Of a stretch of DNA of 64,000 bases, positions 13,487 to 25,566 are shown one piece after another. Both the position numbers and the translations under genes were made by a program. Each line of letters opens with the position of its first letter. Within the stretch, counting starts at the first letter, position 1. The DNA is from Jaapia argillacea MUCL 33604 (taxonomy: Eukaryota > Basidiomycota > Agaricomycetes > Jaapiales > Jaapiaceae). The notes below the pieces were generated by a model that saw only the letters and a list, made by a program, of their open reading frames with translations, was not told the DNA's origin and made no database searches. The stretch lies in NCBI GenBank assembly GCA_000697665.1, contig KL197712.1, positions 376,719 through 440,718 on the forward strand, in the 5' to 3' direction.

Positions 13487-14705
13487 ATGCACGCCTCCCT
13501 CCTGCTGCTGCTTCTCCCCTCGCTAGTCTCCGCCGCCATCTTTCCCTCCGGTTCCAAAGTCAAGATGATCGACCACAGCGGCTTCACCAAAGCCATGAAA
13601 CAAAACGCATGTCACTCCATCTCCTAACCTCCTCACCTCAACCCTAACCAACCACGCCGAACAGGAAACCAGCATAGTCGCCTTCGTAGCTCCTTGGTGT
13701 GGTGTACGTCCCCCCCCCCACTCCCCTCCCCCACCCCGACTGATACAGTCGCATAGTACTGCCAACGTATGGCCCCAGAGTACTCGAAAGCCGCACAAGG
13801 ACTGGACCCTCTCGTCCCTCTATACGCGGTAGACTGTGATGAGGAGAAGAATAAGAGATTATGCGGGGAACAAGGCGTCAAAGGGTTTCCTACCGTCAAG
13901 GTCAGTCTCTCCGTCCTCTCCCCTGCGCCATCCGTTGCAATAGTGATCCATCGCTTACAGCTCTTTCCGAGAGGCTCTCAACTCCCACCTCAAACTTTTG
14001 AGTCGAACGACCGTACAGCTTCCAACTTTTTCTATTGGGCTTCTAAGAAGGTTCCAAATAACGTCAAGAAGATTACTGATGTCGAGGATGTCGACGTGTG
14101 GGTTTCCAAGGTCCGTCCACCCTCCTAACTTCTTTCCCCTCCCCCTTTCATCGCTCGCTCATGCACGCAACAGAACTCAAAAAAACCAAAAGCCCTCCTC
14201 CTAACTCCAGACAAATCAACACCCCTCCTCTGGAAAGTCCTCTCTAACAAATATAGGGACTCCATCGCTTTTGGTGCCATGAAAGATAAGAATGGGAAAG
14301 CGGCTGGTGCACTTGGGTTTGGGAAGGGTGGTAAGGAAGGGAAGAGTGTGGTTGTGGTTTATGAGGGAGGGAAAGGAGGGGTTTATCAAGGTACGTTTCT
14401 CGTTTTGCTTTGATCTATCTTCCTAGTTTACCACCCCCCACCCAGGCAAACTGAAAAAAGAACCGCTCTCGAAATTCTTTGATTCACTGCTTTCCGACGT
14501 GGAGTCAGCGTCTACACTCTTATCATACCCACCCTCTCCCTCCCCCTCTTCTTCCAAACCTGAAGCGCAAACCGAGGTTCCATCAGAACCTGAGACGGCA
14601 GCTGATCCTGAACCTTTGAAGGAATCGGTTGTTGAGAGTGTTGGGGAGGGAGAGGGAGAGGTACCGGAGCCTGAAGCTGGACAGCGCGCAAAGGATGAGT
14701 TATAA
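13487..14705 (+). CDS. Protein disulfide isomerase, ER-retained, single visible CxxC
   Basis: The signal peptide MHASLLLLLLPSLVSA is followed by one thioredoxin a-type domain. The active site WCGYC is split by an intron (exon ending at about 13703, next starting TACTGCCAACG at 13757). YAVDCDEEKNKRLC and GVKGFPTVK are typical thioredoxin-fold segments of PDI, the latter with the conserved cis-Pro. After more introns come a second redox-inactive region (SKKVPNNVKKITDV) and an acidic Glu/Pro/Ser tail ending RAKDEL before TAA. KDEL is a classical ER retrieval signal, so the protein oxidises or isomerises disulfides in the ER lumen. It resembles Mpd1/P5-type short PDIs more than four-domain PDI. 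ATG 13487 was chosen because it precedes the signal peptide. Confidence 0.9.
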
Positions 14706-16116
14706 CATCATGTTCCGGTGTAGTTTTCTTGGAATTGAATTCTTTGTTGTTGTTGAATCTTGGTTCGCGGATTGTTGGTGATGTTTGAGCTGAGAATTTG
14801 GTGTCTGGCCGATATCGTCTCTGGAGACTGCTACCATTCCAGGCGACCTTGTGCCTACATGGAAGGTTGAGAACTTGAAGGACAAGGTCGCGTCGACGCG
14901 ACTATCACATGACGACCGTGCTGTGCCCCGAGTATCGTTGCCATGAGTCCAACTCCCCGAGAGTCATAAGTACGTCCCAAAATACGAGTCACACACGAGG
15001 CATCATCAAGTCCATTCAAAGCCCATCGATATCATTTCCCTTTTGTACCCCTCCCATCTCACCCATCTCAATCTCGTTGTTAATCTCACTCTCTCGCTTT
15101 GTTCTCTTACAAATCTAATCTCGGACCTCTTGTCTCTTTTTTGATCTCCGGGCTCGCAAAGTCTGTTGTGTTTTTGAGAGCGTGTGGAAGGATCAAGCAT
15201 CGAGGCTTCAAGGCACCTCAGGCTCCTTACCCGAGCCCGTTCTCGAGTGCAATTTTTCTGCGATTGTTCTCTGTTCAATAACAAAGCGGGAAAAGGGTCT
15301 CGGGTGCTGGTATTGTCTTGCGGTGATGATGGCATGGATACCTTGGCGTACCATGTTCGGAAGCGATCAGAATGATTGACCCTTCGGATACTTTGGATTG
15401 AAATCCGACGTAGGAGGTGGATACGAGGTTGCGGTTGATGGGACCAAGCTGTGATGTAGGGAATGGAGTTGCGAGATCGCATGGAAGTGGAGGGGTGGGA
15501 TCAAGGCGAGTGAGCTGATAAACATGGAGCCGAAAGCGGGGCCATGTTGGACTTGGTGACCGGTCTGTCAGCGATTTCTCTCCCGTACACTCCCCTTCCA
15601 ATCACCACCCAGATTCGTGAATTTGACCTGCAGTGGTGCACCCAAGAACAATGACGCATTTGAAGCGCCCATTTCACCTTTCTGGTGTACAAGCTTTGTG
15701 GCGCTTGTCCGGACCGCATTGTGTGCCCAATCGGCAGAGGTTACCGTCCGGGGCAGGGATTACGATTCTGTCAGTGCTGTGCTTCCGTTGCTTTGACACT
15801 CCTATTCTTCTCTCCCTTTCTGGCAGGAATACCCGTTTTCGGTAGCTGGGATGGATGATGGATGGTTTCCACAGCGTTGGGGCTCCTAGTGCTATTTGAG
15901 GTCCTAGGTTTTGGTGGGAACGCACAGTCCACCGCCACGCTATTCATTTCACTGCTTGGTCCTAATAGCTAGATAAGTGGCTGGTCGCGCTTTGAACTAT
16001 CTATATCAACCACCCTCCCCCGCCTCTTGTTCGCTACCGACCCTTCTTTCCCTGCTACGACTTTTAACGCCTTTTACACGAACCCCACCTACACCACTTC
16101 TTCCAGTATCACCACC
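14706..16116. other. Intergenic, no gene recognised
   Basis: About 1.4 kb. Several short ORFs occur on both strands, the longest being about 158 codons at 15006-15482 (-), but none shows domain features, intron-exon logic or biased composition suggesting a gene. It presumably holds the 5' region of the gene at 16117. Confidence 0.4.
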
Positions 16117-17159
16117 ATGGCAATGTTGTTCAAGAATCTATCGAGTACGTTGCCTTGTTCGCCACCGTCAGTTGAGAGCTGCGGCTAACGTTGGGGTTGG
16201 TCGACGTGTTCAGTCCTTAGGGCCAAGCATAAAGCCCGCTCCTGGCGCGATAATGGAGAGGAGGAGTGGAGTGGAGATGAGAGAGTGGAGGCTCCAAGCT
16301 GGATGAGGGCGCCTCCACCAGGTTATGACCCTACGATTCCGGTGAGCGCTCGTTATCTTTCATTCACTTTCCCTATCTACCTTTCGTGTGGGCGTCATGA
16401 TGGGACCTCTTGTGGACGTCAGCCATGTACTGACTCGAGCGCCCATAGCAACACGACCTCTTACCGAGTATCTCATCTTCACCTCGCTCGATGACTTCTT
16501 CTCTACCGATTCAATACCACACATCACACACGCATCCCAATACCTATCCCAACCCGTATCTTTCACCGTCTGGTTACGGTCCCCCGTTATCGTCCTCGTC
16601 TGGTTATTCGCCATTATCGTCGCCGTCGACTTCACCGTTCGCGAATGTGGCGCCGTTGCCTGTGTATAGCGCGAACCCGTCGCCGCCGACGTATAGTCAG
16701 GACTTGCCTGGGTTCCCTTCGTCGTGGGGTTCGTATGCATCCCAATCCCAACCGCCACAACAAGGATCTGGGCTACAACTCTTCCAACATACACCTCCTC
16801 AATCATCTCCTCTGGCGTCCCCGCCCGTCTCGTACCCCACCCCCACACCATTCCATACGCCCACTTCAAACACCGCGAAACAAGTCAAGTTGACGTTTAT
16901 CAATACTCGAAATCATGCAGTGACGTTGTATTGGTCGCATCCTGTGAATCAGAGGTTGACGTCGGCGGTGATTGTGAAGGGGTATGGGGGGAAGGTTGTT
17001 GTGCAGTGCGGGCCTGGACAGGTTTGGGTTGGGAGGAGGGGGGAGTTTGGGGAGGGGCAAGGGTGGGAGAGTGGGGTTGGGCAGATGTGGGTGGGGGGAG
17101 AGGGGGAGGGGGTTGGGGCTTGGGTTGCTGCTGAGGTGGATGCTAGGGTTCTTTTATAG
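16117..17159 (+). CDS. Hypothetical protein with C-terminal beta-rich domain
   Basis: Three exons are supported: a short first exon (MAMLFKNLSS) ending at GTACGT; a second with charged RAKHKARSWRDNGEEEW and PPPGYDPTIP; and a third from 16449 to the TAG at 17159 that stays in frame. The middle is a low-complexity Ser/Pro/Tyr/Gln region. The C-terminal part contains KQVKLTFINTRNHAVTLYW and later a Gly-rich Trp-containing stretch. That segment resembles the beginning of VHL-beta-type sandwiches ('xFVNxxxxxVxLYW'), but the match is short and may be coincidental. I do not recognise the protein. The first two exons join in phase, which supports a real gene. Confidence 0.55.
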
Positions 17160-17986
17160 GGTGGGGTGGGACGCGTTTTTGGAGAGGCGCGTGGTTTGTG
17201 GCGGGTGTATGCACCGCTGCGTAGACCTGGTCATTTCGGGCTATATGCGCGTCTTTGTCTCGGATCTGGCGCCCCTCAAGACCTACTGCATACACCACAC
17301 ACCCTGCGGAACTCCAAGACCTCGATTTTCGCCATTTATACCCTACTCGCCACACGACCTCTCGAGCTCCTCACCCACCTTGGCTCACGCGTCGGACGCG
17401 TTCTTGCTCGTCTATCTTTATTATCTTGGACTTTTATCTTTTTCTCTGCATCAACAACTGGAACCTCTCATCGCATGGCATTGATACAAAACGCAATCTG
17501 TTATAACATATGTATCCCCTTCCCACTCTCCTCCCCAAGCCCCTCGTTGGGTCATTCGTTTGGTATGGCGTTAGCAAAGTTACTTACGGGTTTTTTTGGT
17601 GTATAATCGACCTCATGTGTGTCTCTCCAACCTCAATCTGTAGTGTTAGTAGTAGTGTAGTGTAGTTTAGTTAGTATTTGGTTGGGATTTTTTTTGATGA
17701 CTTTTTTACGGTTGATGAGATTGGTATGACCTTTTGTATACGTAGTTGATGAATGAGATGATTTTTGTTGTAAAGTTTTGGAGTGGAAGAAACGTTGGGT
17801 GGTTTTGGTGGGATTGATATTGACGTTGACGCGAGCGCGATGGGTCAGGTGACTGTGATTTCTCTCGTGACGGCGTGCATCCTGGACTTCCTCCATACTT
17901 CCTGACTGTGCGCCTACTCAGTCCTGCCAGTGGCCACGGCATTGCTGAGACGACCTCCCAGCCCGCCCCCGCCACTTCATTTCGAT
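17160..17986. other. Intergenic, upstream of BRPF-like gene
   Basis: About 830 bp. It includes a T-rich/TTAGT-rich patch around 17600-17720 and one ACGCGT site near 17386. No coding exon recognised. Confidence 0.4.
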
Positions 17987-20900
17987 ATGGCTCGAGGTGT
18001 CGCCTCCCCAGCTCCTCTCCCTGTTCCTAAACCATCATTCACAAAGATTGTTGATGAAGGTCTAGCTAAGCCTGCCGGACTTCATGATTTACAAGCTAGG
18101 AGTTATGGATGTGCGTTTGTCTTTGGCTTCGTTCTTGTCCTTCTTTTCACCCCTACTCCGGTGCATCGTTTTCGGTTCTTCTGGTCTTGTGTGTATTTGA
18201 GGGAGATGAACTCGGAACTGAGGGTTGGTTTTTTAGATAATGACTTCTCTAATTTTCAGAGACCGGAGCATTATATTCGGCATATTGGTGTGTCTCTTTT
18301 CTTTTGTGGCACGGGGTTCTCTGATGTATGGGATGTTTGGGGGAGTAGAACCGTTAGAGAGTGAACTTGCGGTTCAGGTGGAGTATGATATGGATGAACA
18401 GGGTACGTCTTTGATCTTCGTTCTTTCACCTCGACTCATCTATTGTTCCCCGCTGGCTCACTGTCTACCCTTTTGTGGCTCTGAACTCCGGAAACCTCAA
18501 CTCGTAGACCAAGAATGGTTGGACGCTGTAAACGCTGAACGCAAGAAGGAACAGCTTGATAAAGTTTCGTATGAGACGTTTGAAGTTATTATGGATAGGT
18601 TGGAGAAGGAATGGTTCGATTTGGTGAGTCGCTCTCATCCCATCATGATTAGCAGACGTGTGAGGGAGTACCCGTCACCTTGCGACTTCCAATTCGTTCT
18701 TCCCACTTCTCTCTACTTTCCACTTCCATTTTATCATGTATGTTGATTGATTGATTGATGTATGGTAGACCAAGAACCTTCCAAAACCAGATATGGCCCT
18801 TCCCTCTGAAGACTCAACGTGTGCTATATGCGATGACTCGGAAGGAGAGAATAGTAATGCGATCGTTTTTTGTGATGGATGTAATTTGGCTGTGCATCAA
18901 GGTGAGTGAGCGAGTTTGTTTTGTGCTGGGTTGATCTGTCTTTTGTTGGTGGCGGGACGTTGAATGTTGAATGTGTCAGATTGTTATGGTGTACCGTATA
19001 TTCCGGAAGGTCAATGGCTTTGTAGGAAATGTACAGTCTCACCTGAGAATCCCGTTGTAAGCCATCTCGTTGTCGACATCGCATCTCCATCTCACCTTCT
19101 CATTTCGAATCACCGGCAGTCCTGCATACTCTGCCCGAACGAAGGTGGTGCTTTCAAACAAACAGTCGATGGACTCTGGGTTCACCTCCTCTGTGCTATT
19201 TGGGTCCCGGAAACAAGAGTGGTGAATGATGTGTTTATGGAACCTATAACCGGGATTGAGAAAGTTCCGAAGCAGAGATGGAAGTTGGTGAGTCATTCGG
19301 TATTACATTACTTGAAAGTATCGTTTTGACGTGGATTTGTCCGGGGTAGAAATGTTCTGTTTGTGATATCAGAGAAGGCGCATGCATCCAGTGTAACAAG
19401 GCATCTTGTTTCCTCGCTTTTCATCCGACATGTGCGAGGAAGGAGAAGTACTTGATGCCGATGAAGAGTACGCAGGGTTCTGAACCTGTTACTCTTGCTT
19501 GTTATTGTGAGAAGCATCTACCGGTTCGTCGCCCTCCTCTCCCTCGTATCGTGGACATTTGATAAGCGTCACTATATGCGCTATACAGAAGGAACAACAG
19601 GAATCTCGCCGTGCAGCACTAGCAGCTGAAGAAGAAGTCCAAAACACATCCTCAGAAACTGATGAACCAATATCCAACAACCCACTCACCCGTTCCTCCG
19701 CCATCAAATCCAAATCCGCTCGAGCTTATGCAAAATCATACACCCTCGGTCCACCTCTAGTCCCTCACATCATCCTGACACGTATCTTGGCCTACATCCA
19801 AAAAGTACCGATGAGGAAGAGGCAAGAGTTCTTGATTATGGTTTGTAAGTATTGGAGTTTGAAAAGGGAGGTTAGGAGAGGGGCGCCTTTGTTGAAGAGG
19901 TTGCATTTGGAGCCTTGGACTGCTGTTGGTGGGGGTGCGAGGGAGGGGGGAGCTGGAGTTGGGAGTGGGAGTGGGGTTGGGAAGGGGTGGACGGAGGAAG
20001 AGAGGGTTGTTAGGATTGAGGTGTGTTCTTTCTTTCGTTTTGTTCTTTTGGTGGGAGGAGCGTTGATGTGTTTTGGGGATGTGTAGTTGTTGAAACAGTT
20101 GAGAGAGGATTTGGCTAGTGTTCAAGCTTTGGCTGCGTTGAGTAGGGATAGGGAGAACCAGAAGTTGGAGCAGGCGGAGATTATCAATGATTTGTTCTCT
20201 CTTGCCTTGTACCCACATGAACCGCCGCTGAGGATGGCCTTTGAGAAGATTATAGGGTGCGTGTACCATCTTTCATCCCGTCATGATATCAGAGTGTGAT
20301 GTTGCTTTCTAGGTTCGATCGGAATGACTATTTCAAGAACCCTGTTTCGAGATTAGAAGTGCCCGATTATTTCGATATCATCAAGAAACCCATGTGTTGG
20401 AACATTATTGACGGACGACTTGATCGACACGAGTATTGGGATATCCAAGCCTTCAGAGTCAGTCGCCTCTCCCATGTCATACCTGTTGGATTGTTGAACG
20501 TTTGGGTATGAATTAGGACGATGTTAATCTTGTGTTGGACAACGCTTTGCTCTATAACCGGCCGGGAAGTCTACATCACAAGGCCGCAGCCAAGATTAGG
20601 GCTAACTCGCAACCGATCTTGGAAAAACTCGATACGCTCGCGGTTTCCCGGAAATCACAAGGACTACCCATGGAAGACGAACTCCAACAGGGCGTACCTC
20701 CATTAGGCGATCTCGAACCTCCTCTCCCAATGCTCAACCTCCTCGTCTCTCAAGATGCGATTGCACAAGATATCGATCTCATACTCAACGCTGACCCAGT
20801 CACCTCTCTCTTCAACTATGAATTTGCGAAACTCAAACCTCCACCACCGCCACCACCACCGCCCAAACCCAAACCCAAGCGAGATCGCAAGGCGGAGAGG

Positions 20901-22652
20901 GAACGACGGAAGCTCGCTCGGGAACTTGCGGATGCTTCGCCTGGATTCCGTGTGCCTAGGACTAGGAAGGCCGTGGCTGAGGCTGCAAAGTTTGAAGCAG
21001 AGGCGGCGATTGCGGCGGCGCCGGAGCCTGAGCCTGAGGTGGATGTGACCGGGCCTGGGGATGAGGCTGAGCTAAAGAAAGTGGCCGCGAAGAAGAAATC
21101 GAAGAAGGCGACGCTGCCGTCGCAGAAAGCCACAGGACCACCGCCGTTGGTGGAGGAAGTGACTGACAAGGATTCGTTCAAGAACTTTGAAGTTGGTTGG
21201 ATATTACCTGAGGGACGAAGAAGACGTACGAGGAAACCTGCTGCCAGCGACATTTCCCCTGCCCCTCCACCACCACCGCCACCGAAGAAGCGAAGTCACT
21301 TGGGTGCGTAATTATCGATCCGCTTATTCTGTGGTGCTTCGGCTGAAGACTTTTGATAGCTCGCCAGAAGTCGCGGTTGTCGGTTGTGACTACCTCTGCT
21401 GCTGAAAACGAGACCTTACAAGACACCCTTGGTGAAGCTTCCACCAGTAAACTTTCTCCGCGACGCGAGGTTCATTCTCCGATGGATGTCGATGAGGCGG
21501 CGGAGGATACTGTGGACATACCGCAAAACGAACTGGATGACGCGTCGTCTCCTCTCACTACGCCGGAAGAGGAGGAAAGGAATCCGTTGGAAGTGGAAGA
21601 GGAAGCGGATGCCGAGGAAAGGGAAGAAGCACCCAAGGGTCCTATGATCATCGAGGTGCTCGACACTCCTGCGACACGTCGCGAGAAGAGTATGCGGAAG
21701 AAAGAGCTCCGAGCTCAACGACTTGCTCAGAGAGACGAGTCGGAGACTTCTTCTGCCGGGCCCTCGGTCGTCAGCCGACCACAGATGGAAGATCTTGAGT
21801 CCGAGTTGAGCGAGTTGAGTGATGTGGTTAGTGAAGACGTCAAGGAGGGGGGAGTGGTTGTAGAAGAACCCCCCAAACCTACTCCTATACCAGCGAAGCC
21901 GGCTGCGAAGGGTTTGAGAGGGGAAATCACACTGGAAGAAGGGAAGTCGCTGGAGGGCGGTACACTTGGTTCGTCTTTCCATTCTGATACCTGATGCTGC
22001 TTGCTAACGAGTACGTGTTCAGTCTGGGCGAAGATGGGTAAGAAATCTGGCTAAACAGATGCTGTTCCTTGTATTTTGACTTACATTTTCATCGTAGCTG
22101 GTTACCCGTGGTGGGCAGCGGTTGTCTTCGAGCCTGACCATCCTGATGTTCCAGCAAATACCCTCAAGGTGAAGCCCAAGGAGGGCGAAACTGTTCTTGT
22201 ATGTTTCTTTGACACGCAGTCGTCTTGGTAAGTACACGAATCACTCTCCTTAGGCATGTATTCACCTTTCACCTAGGCAATGGTTGGACCTAAGCAAGCT
22301 GAGAATGTTGGGTGAAGATGACAGTGCGTTCTATTCCATGTGCGAGTATTGCACAATACTGATCCGTCCACCCTAGCCCTTGATCAACAAATGTTGACGC
22401 AGAAATTCAAATCAGGGCATGTCAGGTCGCAGTGCCGAGAGGCGTATCGGTGCGTATCCCTTGTTCCTTGCAGGGTCTAGCCTTTGCTCACTTTTCTTTC
22501 CTAGTCGAGCAAAGGCGGAGATGGAGGGACCCGAGGATGAAGAGATCGAGGAGGTGCAGGCTGAAGACCAGGACGGTTCCCTCCCGACTGCACCTTCGGG
22601 TCATACAGATATGGTTTTGGCTGACTCCACCGAAGTAGCGGAGGACTTGTAG
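17987..22652 (+). CDS. BRPF/Nto1-type chromatin reader (EPL1-PZP-bromo-PWWP)
   Basis: A large multi-exon gene. Domains in order: an EPL1-like N-terminal segment ([29 protein letters not shown]); a first PHD finger from about 18790 ([27 protein letters not shown]); a zinc knuckle and extended PHD ([49 protein letters not shown]); a helical linker; a bromodomain (about 20180-20610) with [12 protein letters not shown] and the acetyl-lysine Asn in ALLYNRPGS; a long Pro/Lys/Glu-rich linker; and a PWWP domain near 22100 ([28 protein letters not shown]). This is the full BRPF architecture. BRPF/Nto1 proteins scaffold MYST acetyltransferase complexes (MOZ/NuA3) and read histone H3 and methylated lysine in the nucleus. 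ATG 17987 is used; the frame is open upstream but with no earlier ATG. Confidence 0.92.
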
Positions 22653-22932
22653 TCTTATTGGTTCCGAGTGGATGTATCGTTTCGCTGTAAGTTCTTGGTT
22701 ATTCGTTGGTCCCATCACCAGTTGCTGATATGTCTTCAGGTAGCATATAGTCCATTGTACAATATGGTGTTTATACCAGCCGTTGCCATATTGAAGAATG
22801 CATCCGAAATGTAAACGGAAATCGGAGGCTGTGCTGCTGACTAAACCCTAACCTAGGTTGGTCAGCCCGAGCTCCGAGCTTACGCACCTTGTCCTATATC
22901 CACTACCTGTCCGACTGCCCAAAACACACATC

Positions 22933-24045
22933 ATGGCCTCTGCATCAACCTCGACGATTTCTCTGACAGTTACTCATCGAGGGACTTCATATCAACTCCA
23001 TCTTCTCCCCGATACCACACTCGCCATTCTCCATGCTCGGCTCGAAGAGCTCACGTCAGTCCCTCCGGAACATCAAAAGTTACTTTACAAGGGCAAGAAG
23101 TCAGGCACGGAGGACTCATTACTAGAGAAATTAGGCCTGAAGGATGGTATGAAGGTCCAAATGCTGGGTTCCACGGCGGAAGAAGTTGGCGGGATGCGAG
23201 CTGTCGAAGACGAGCGCATGCGTCGAGAACGTATCATGCGCGAACGGGCGTCAAAGCCGCAGTTCAAGGCGAGCGCCCACATTGTCTCGTGTAGAAACAC
23301 TATGCTAAACCCTGGTGTGGCCAAGCAGGTTCGATCAACAGGTTCCTCAAGCCCGGCGTCGGCGCAATACAAGTTTCACCGCCTAGAGCCTCTCCCTCAC
23401 CTCCCGAATCCCACTTCCGCCCTTACTCTTCTTACACGCCTATCCAATGACCCAGCAATCCAACACGTCATGCAACAGCATAAATTCGCAGTCGGCCTGC
23501 TGACTGAACTCGCTCCTCACGAACACCCAGAACTTCTTGGACTCAACGTTAACGCCGGACAGGCTATCAAGCTCAGGTTGAGGACAGATGCGTATGATGG
23601 GTTTAGGTTGTACAAGGATGTAAGAAGGGTGTTGTGTCACGAGCTTACACACAACGTTCATGGGGATCATGATAATGACGTGAGTCTCTACCTCTTCAAT
23701 GAGGCGCATCTGACATGTTGCTGTTCGTAGTTCAAGGAGCTGAATTCGAGGCTGAACCGAGAGGTCGCCGAATACGAACGATCGGTATCATTGGGTACTC
23801 ACTCACTGTCCACGGGTGGGGGTGGGGACGTATACGAACCTTCCTCCGAGGTTGAAGCTGAGGCCCGGAGTCATATCCTTGGAGGGGGGAGCCACACGCT
23901 CGGGGGGTCTGAAGGTGACAATGCCTCAGAGTCTCGCGATGAGCGGAGGAGGCGAATATTAGAAGCGACGATGAGTCGACTTAGGAAGGAGGAGGAAGAA
24001 CTGGAGCATAGTTGTGGGACGGCTGGGCCCTCTCGGACTTTGTAA
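22933..24045 (+). CDS. Ubiquitin-like + WLM domain metalloprotease (Wss1-like)
   Basis: Two exons, 22933-23679 and 23731-24045, joined at a 51-nt intron (GTGAGT...GTAG), give about 353 residues. Residues about 8-80 form a ubiquitin-like domain (LPDTTLAILHARLEE, PPEHQKLLYKGKK). The WLM domain follows from about residue 125 and includes the zinc-metalloprotease signature CHELTHNVHGDHD at about residues 235-247, spanning the end of exon 1. The family (Wss1/SPRTN-related, and plant UBL-WLM proteins) cleaves DNA-protein crosslinks or SUMO/ubiquitin-linked substrates in the nucleus. The tail is Gly/Ser-rich and then helical. It lies 280 bp after the BRPF gene on the same strand. Confidence 0.9.
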
Positions 24046-24223
24046 GGAGCCAAGCTGAAGTCTGGTGGCGTACTTGCTGTCAGAGTACTCGGTTTGGATG
24101 TTCATCGATTTGAGTGGACTTGAGGGTGAACCATGGTAGTCTCCGGTAGGGGAAACAGAGATGATGCACAGCTTGTAGCCAACGTCGGCGTCGAGCTCAG
24201 GACCGTTTACCGAAGGGAGAAAG

Positions 24224-24260
24224 AAGCTGTTCACCATGGGGTCGAACCCAGGACCTTTAA
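24224..24260 (-). pseudogene. tRNA 3'-half fragment
   Basis: On the minus strand this reads AAGGTCCTGGGTTCGACCCC and then ATGGTGAACAGCTT. It aligns to the variable loop, T-arm and acceptor end of the adjacent tRNA-Ile, including the downstream AGCTT. There is no D-arm or anticodon arm beside it and no T-run terminator, so it is a partial duplicate. Confidence 0.6.
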
Positions 24261-24272
24261 CTTAAGAGGAAT

Positions 24273-24277
24273 AAAAA
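24273..24277 (-). terminator. RNA polymerase III T5 terminator of tRNA-Ile
   Basis: Five T residues on the minus strand begin six nucleotides after the discriminator base of the tRNA, the expected place for Pol III termination. Confidence 0.7.
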
Positions 24278-24282
24278 GCTGT

Positions 24283-24390
24283 TGGCCCACCACGGGGTCG
24301 AACCGAGGACCTTGGCGTCGCCATTGCAACGGTGTTTTCACCATTTCAACGCTATTAGCACCACGCTCTAACCAACTGAGCTAGCAGGCC
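24283..24390 (-). tRNA. tRNA-Ile (AAT anticodon) with 34-nt intron
   Basis: Read on the minus strand it starts GGCCTGCTAGCTCAGTTGG and ends GTGGGCC plus discriminator A. The cloverleaf holds: acceptor GGCCTGC/GTGGGCC (with G-U pairs), D-arm GCTC/GAGC, anticodon stem TGGTG/CGCCA with loop CTAATA, A, and T-loop TTCGACC. A 34-nt intron sits after position 37, the canonical place, and contains the hairpin GGTGAAAACACC. The mature length is 74. The A-box (TAGCTCAGTTGG) and B-box (GGTTCGACCCC) are intact. One T-T mismatch in the T-stem (CTCGG/CCGTG) is slightly odd. The anticodon AAT (IAU) reads AUU/AUC. Confidence 0.9.
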
Positions 24391-25566
24391 ATGTAAAGAG
24401 GCTCATAGACAGCCTATATTATGGCTCTGTCACGCAGATCGCCTGAAGCGGTTAGCACGTCACAACGGTCACGCCTGTGACCACGACGACCAACGGCGCT
24501 CGTTGCCTTTGGTTTGCTAACTTTCTTGCTGGCTATTTTCTTCCCGCTTTTCACTGGCGCTACGGCTTCTCTTCTGGTGGCATGACCAACTATTCGTCGA
24601 CTCCGCTGGAGCTTCGGCGACACAATGTGCTACCTCCAGCCCGGTTAATTCACTCCAGCAAATCGTTGGCTACTGCGAATGACGCGATAGCATCGATGCA
24701 ACACCTTACTAACAGCCTTGCAGTTGTGGCCTGAACCGAAGGCCGTAGATTTGTCGGGACGCCACAGTCTTGGAACATCGCTGGCGTTGTTCTCTTCGCA
24801 TCGGTCGAGCCCCTTGTCCTGGTTTGTTATCAGCGACGGTGTTTGCTATTCACGACGGCCATGAAGTCACTACTAGGTCGCCGGAGCGCTCAGAGTCTCC
24901 ACGAGTCTTGCTAGTGCAAACGCGAAACTCGTGTTGATAGCCAAATAAAACCCATCCCTGACACCCTGCTACTATCCCACGAACTACCATTCTCGACACC
25001 CTGTCCGCGAGCCCTAGCATTGCGTCATGCGCCACCACGACCGCCACCCATTTGCCGCCCCTCAGCCACTCGCTACACCTACGGCTACCCCATACACAAT
25101 CCCTAATCGATACATTACCACAGCCACGATAGCGTTCGCGATAGGCCCCAACACCATGTATACGCTACTACTATCCCTACCTCATACCCCATAATCTCCC
25201 CCCCCCCTCCCAAAAGCCACTCCTACCACCTGCGTATCGCAACGTACTACAGATATCTCTCATATTCCAGGACGTGTGCGAGGTTGGACAGCGCTCACAT
25301 GCTTTCACCCGTATCGCTCGCTCCGCTAGCCTCTTACACCCCCTGTTGATAAGTCCTTTGTATTTACTCGTGCGATTAGCGCCAAGTCAAAGTTACATAT
25401 CTCAGAAGGCGACCAAACGAGTACCGGAGTCTCACTGAACGTCTGATACAGTATGCTTACGATGCCCATCTGCCCGGATGAAAGGGTCGGAGCCAAGTAA
25501 AATACCACGTCCAATTCAATCGATTTCCCTAGAAAGATACAAAGATACCCAATATGACCCATAAAT
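24391..25566. other. Intergenic, no gene recognised
   Basis: About 1.2 kb between the tRNA and the 3' end of the lipase gene. Only short ORFs without domain features occur. A C-rich tract lies near 25195-25210. Nothing recognisable. Confidence 0.4.

Noticed and set aside
15006-15482. 158-codon minus-strand ORF
   Set aside because: Arg/Ser-rich composition, no domain, no matching intron signals; treated as chance.
20816-21982. Long antisense ORFs within the BRPF-like gene
   Set aside because: They are shadows of low-complexity Pro/Ala/Lys/Glu coding DNA on the plus strand.
24414-24734. Possible retroelement remnant after the tRNA
   Set aside because: Short basic ORFs on both strands, but no reverse transcriptase, integrase or Gag-like motif could be seen.
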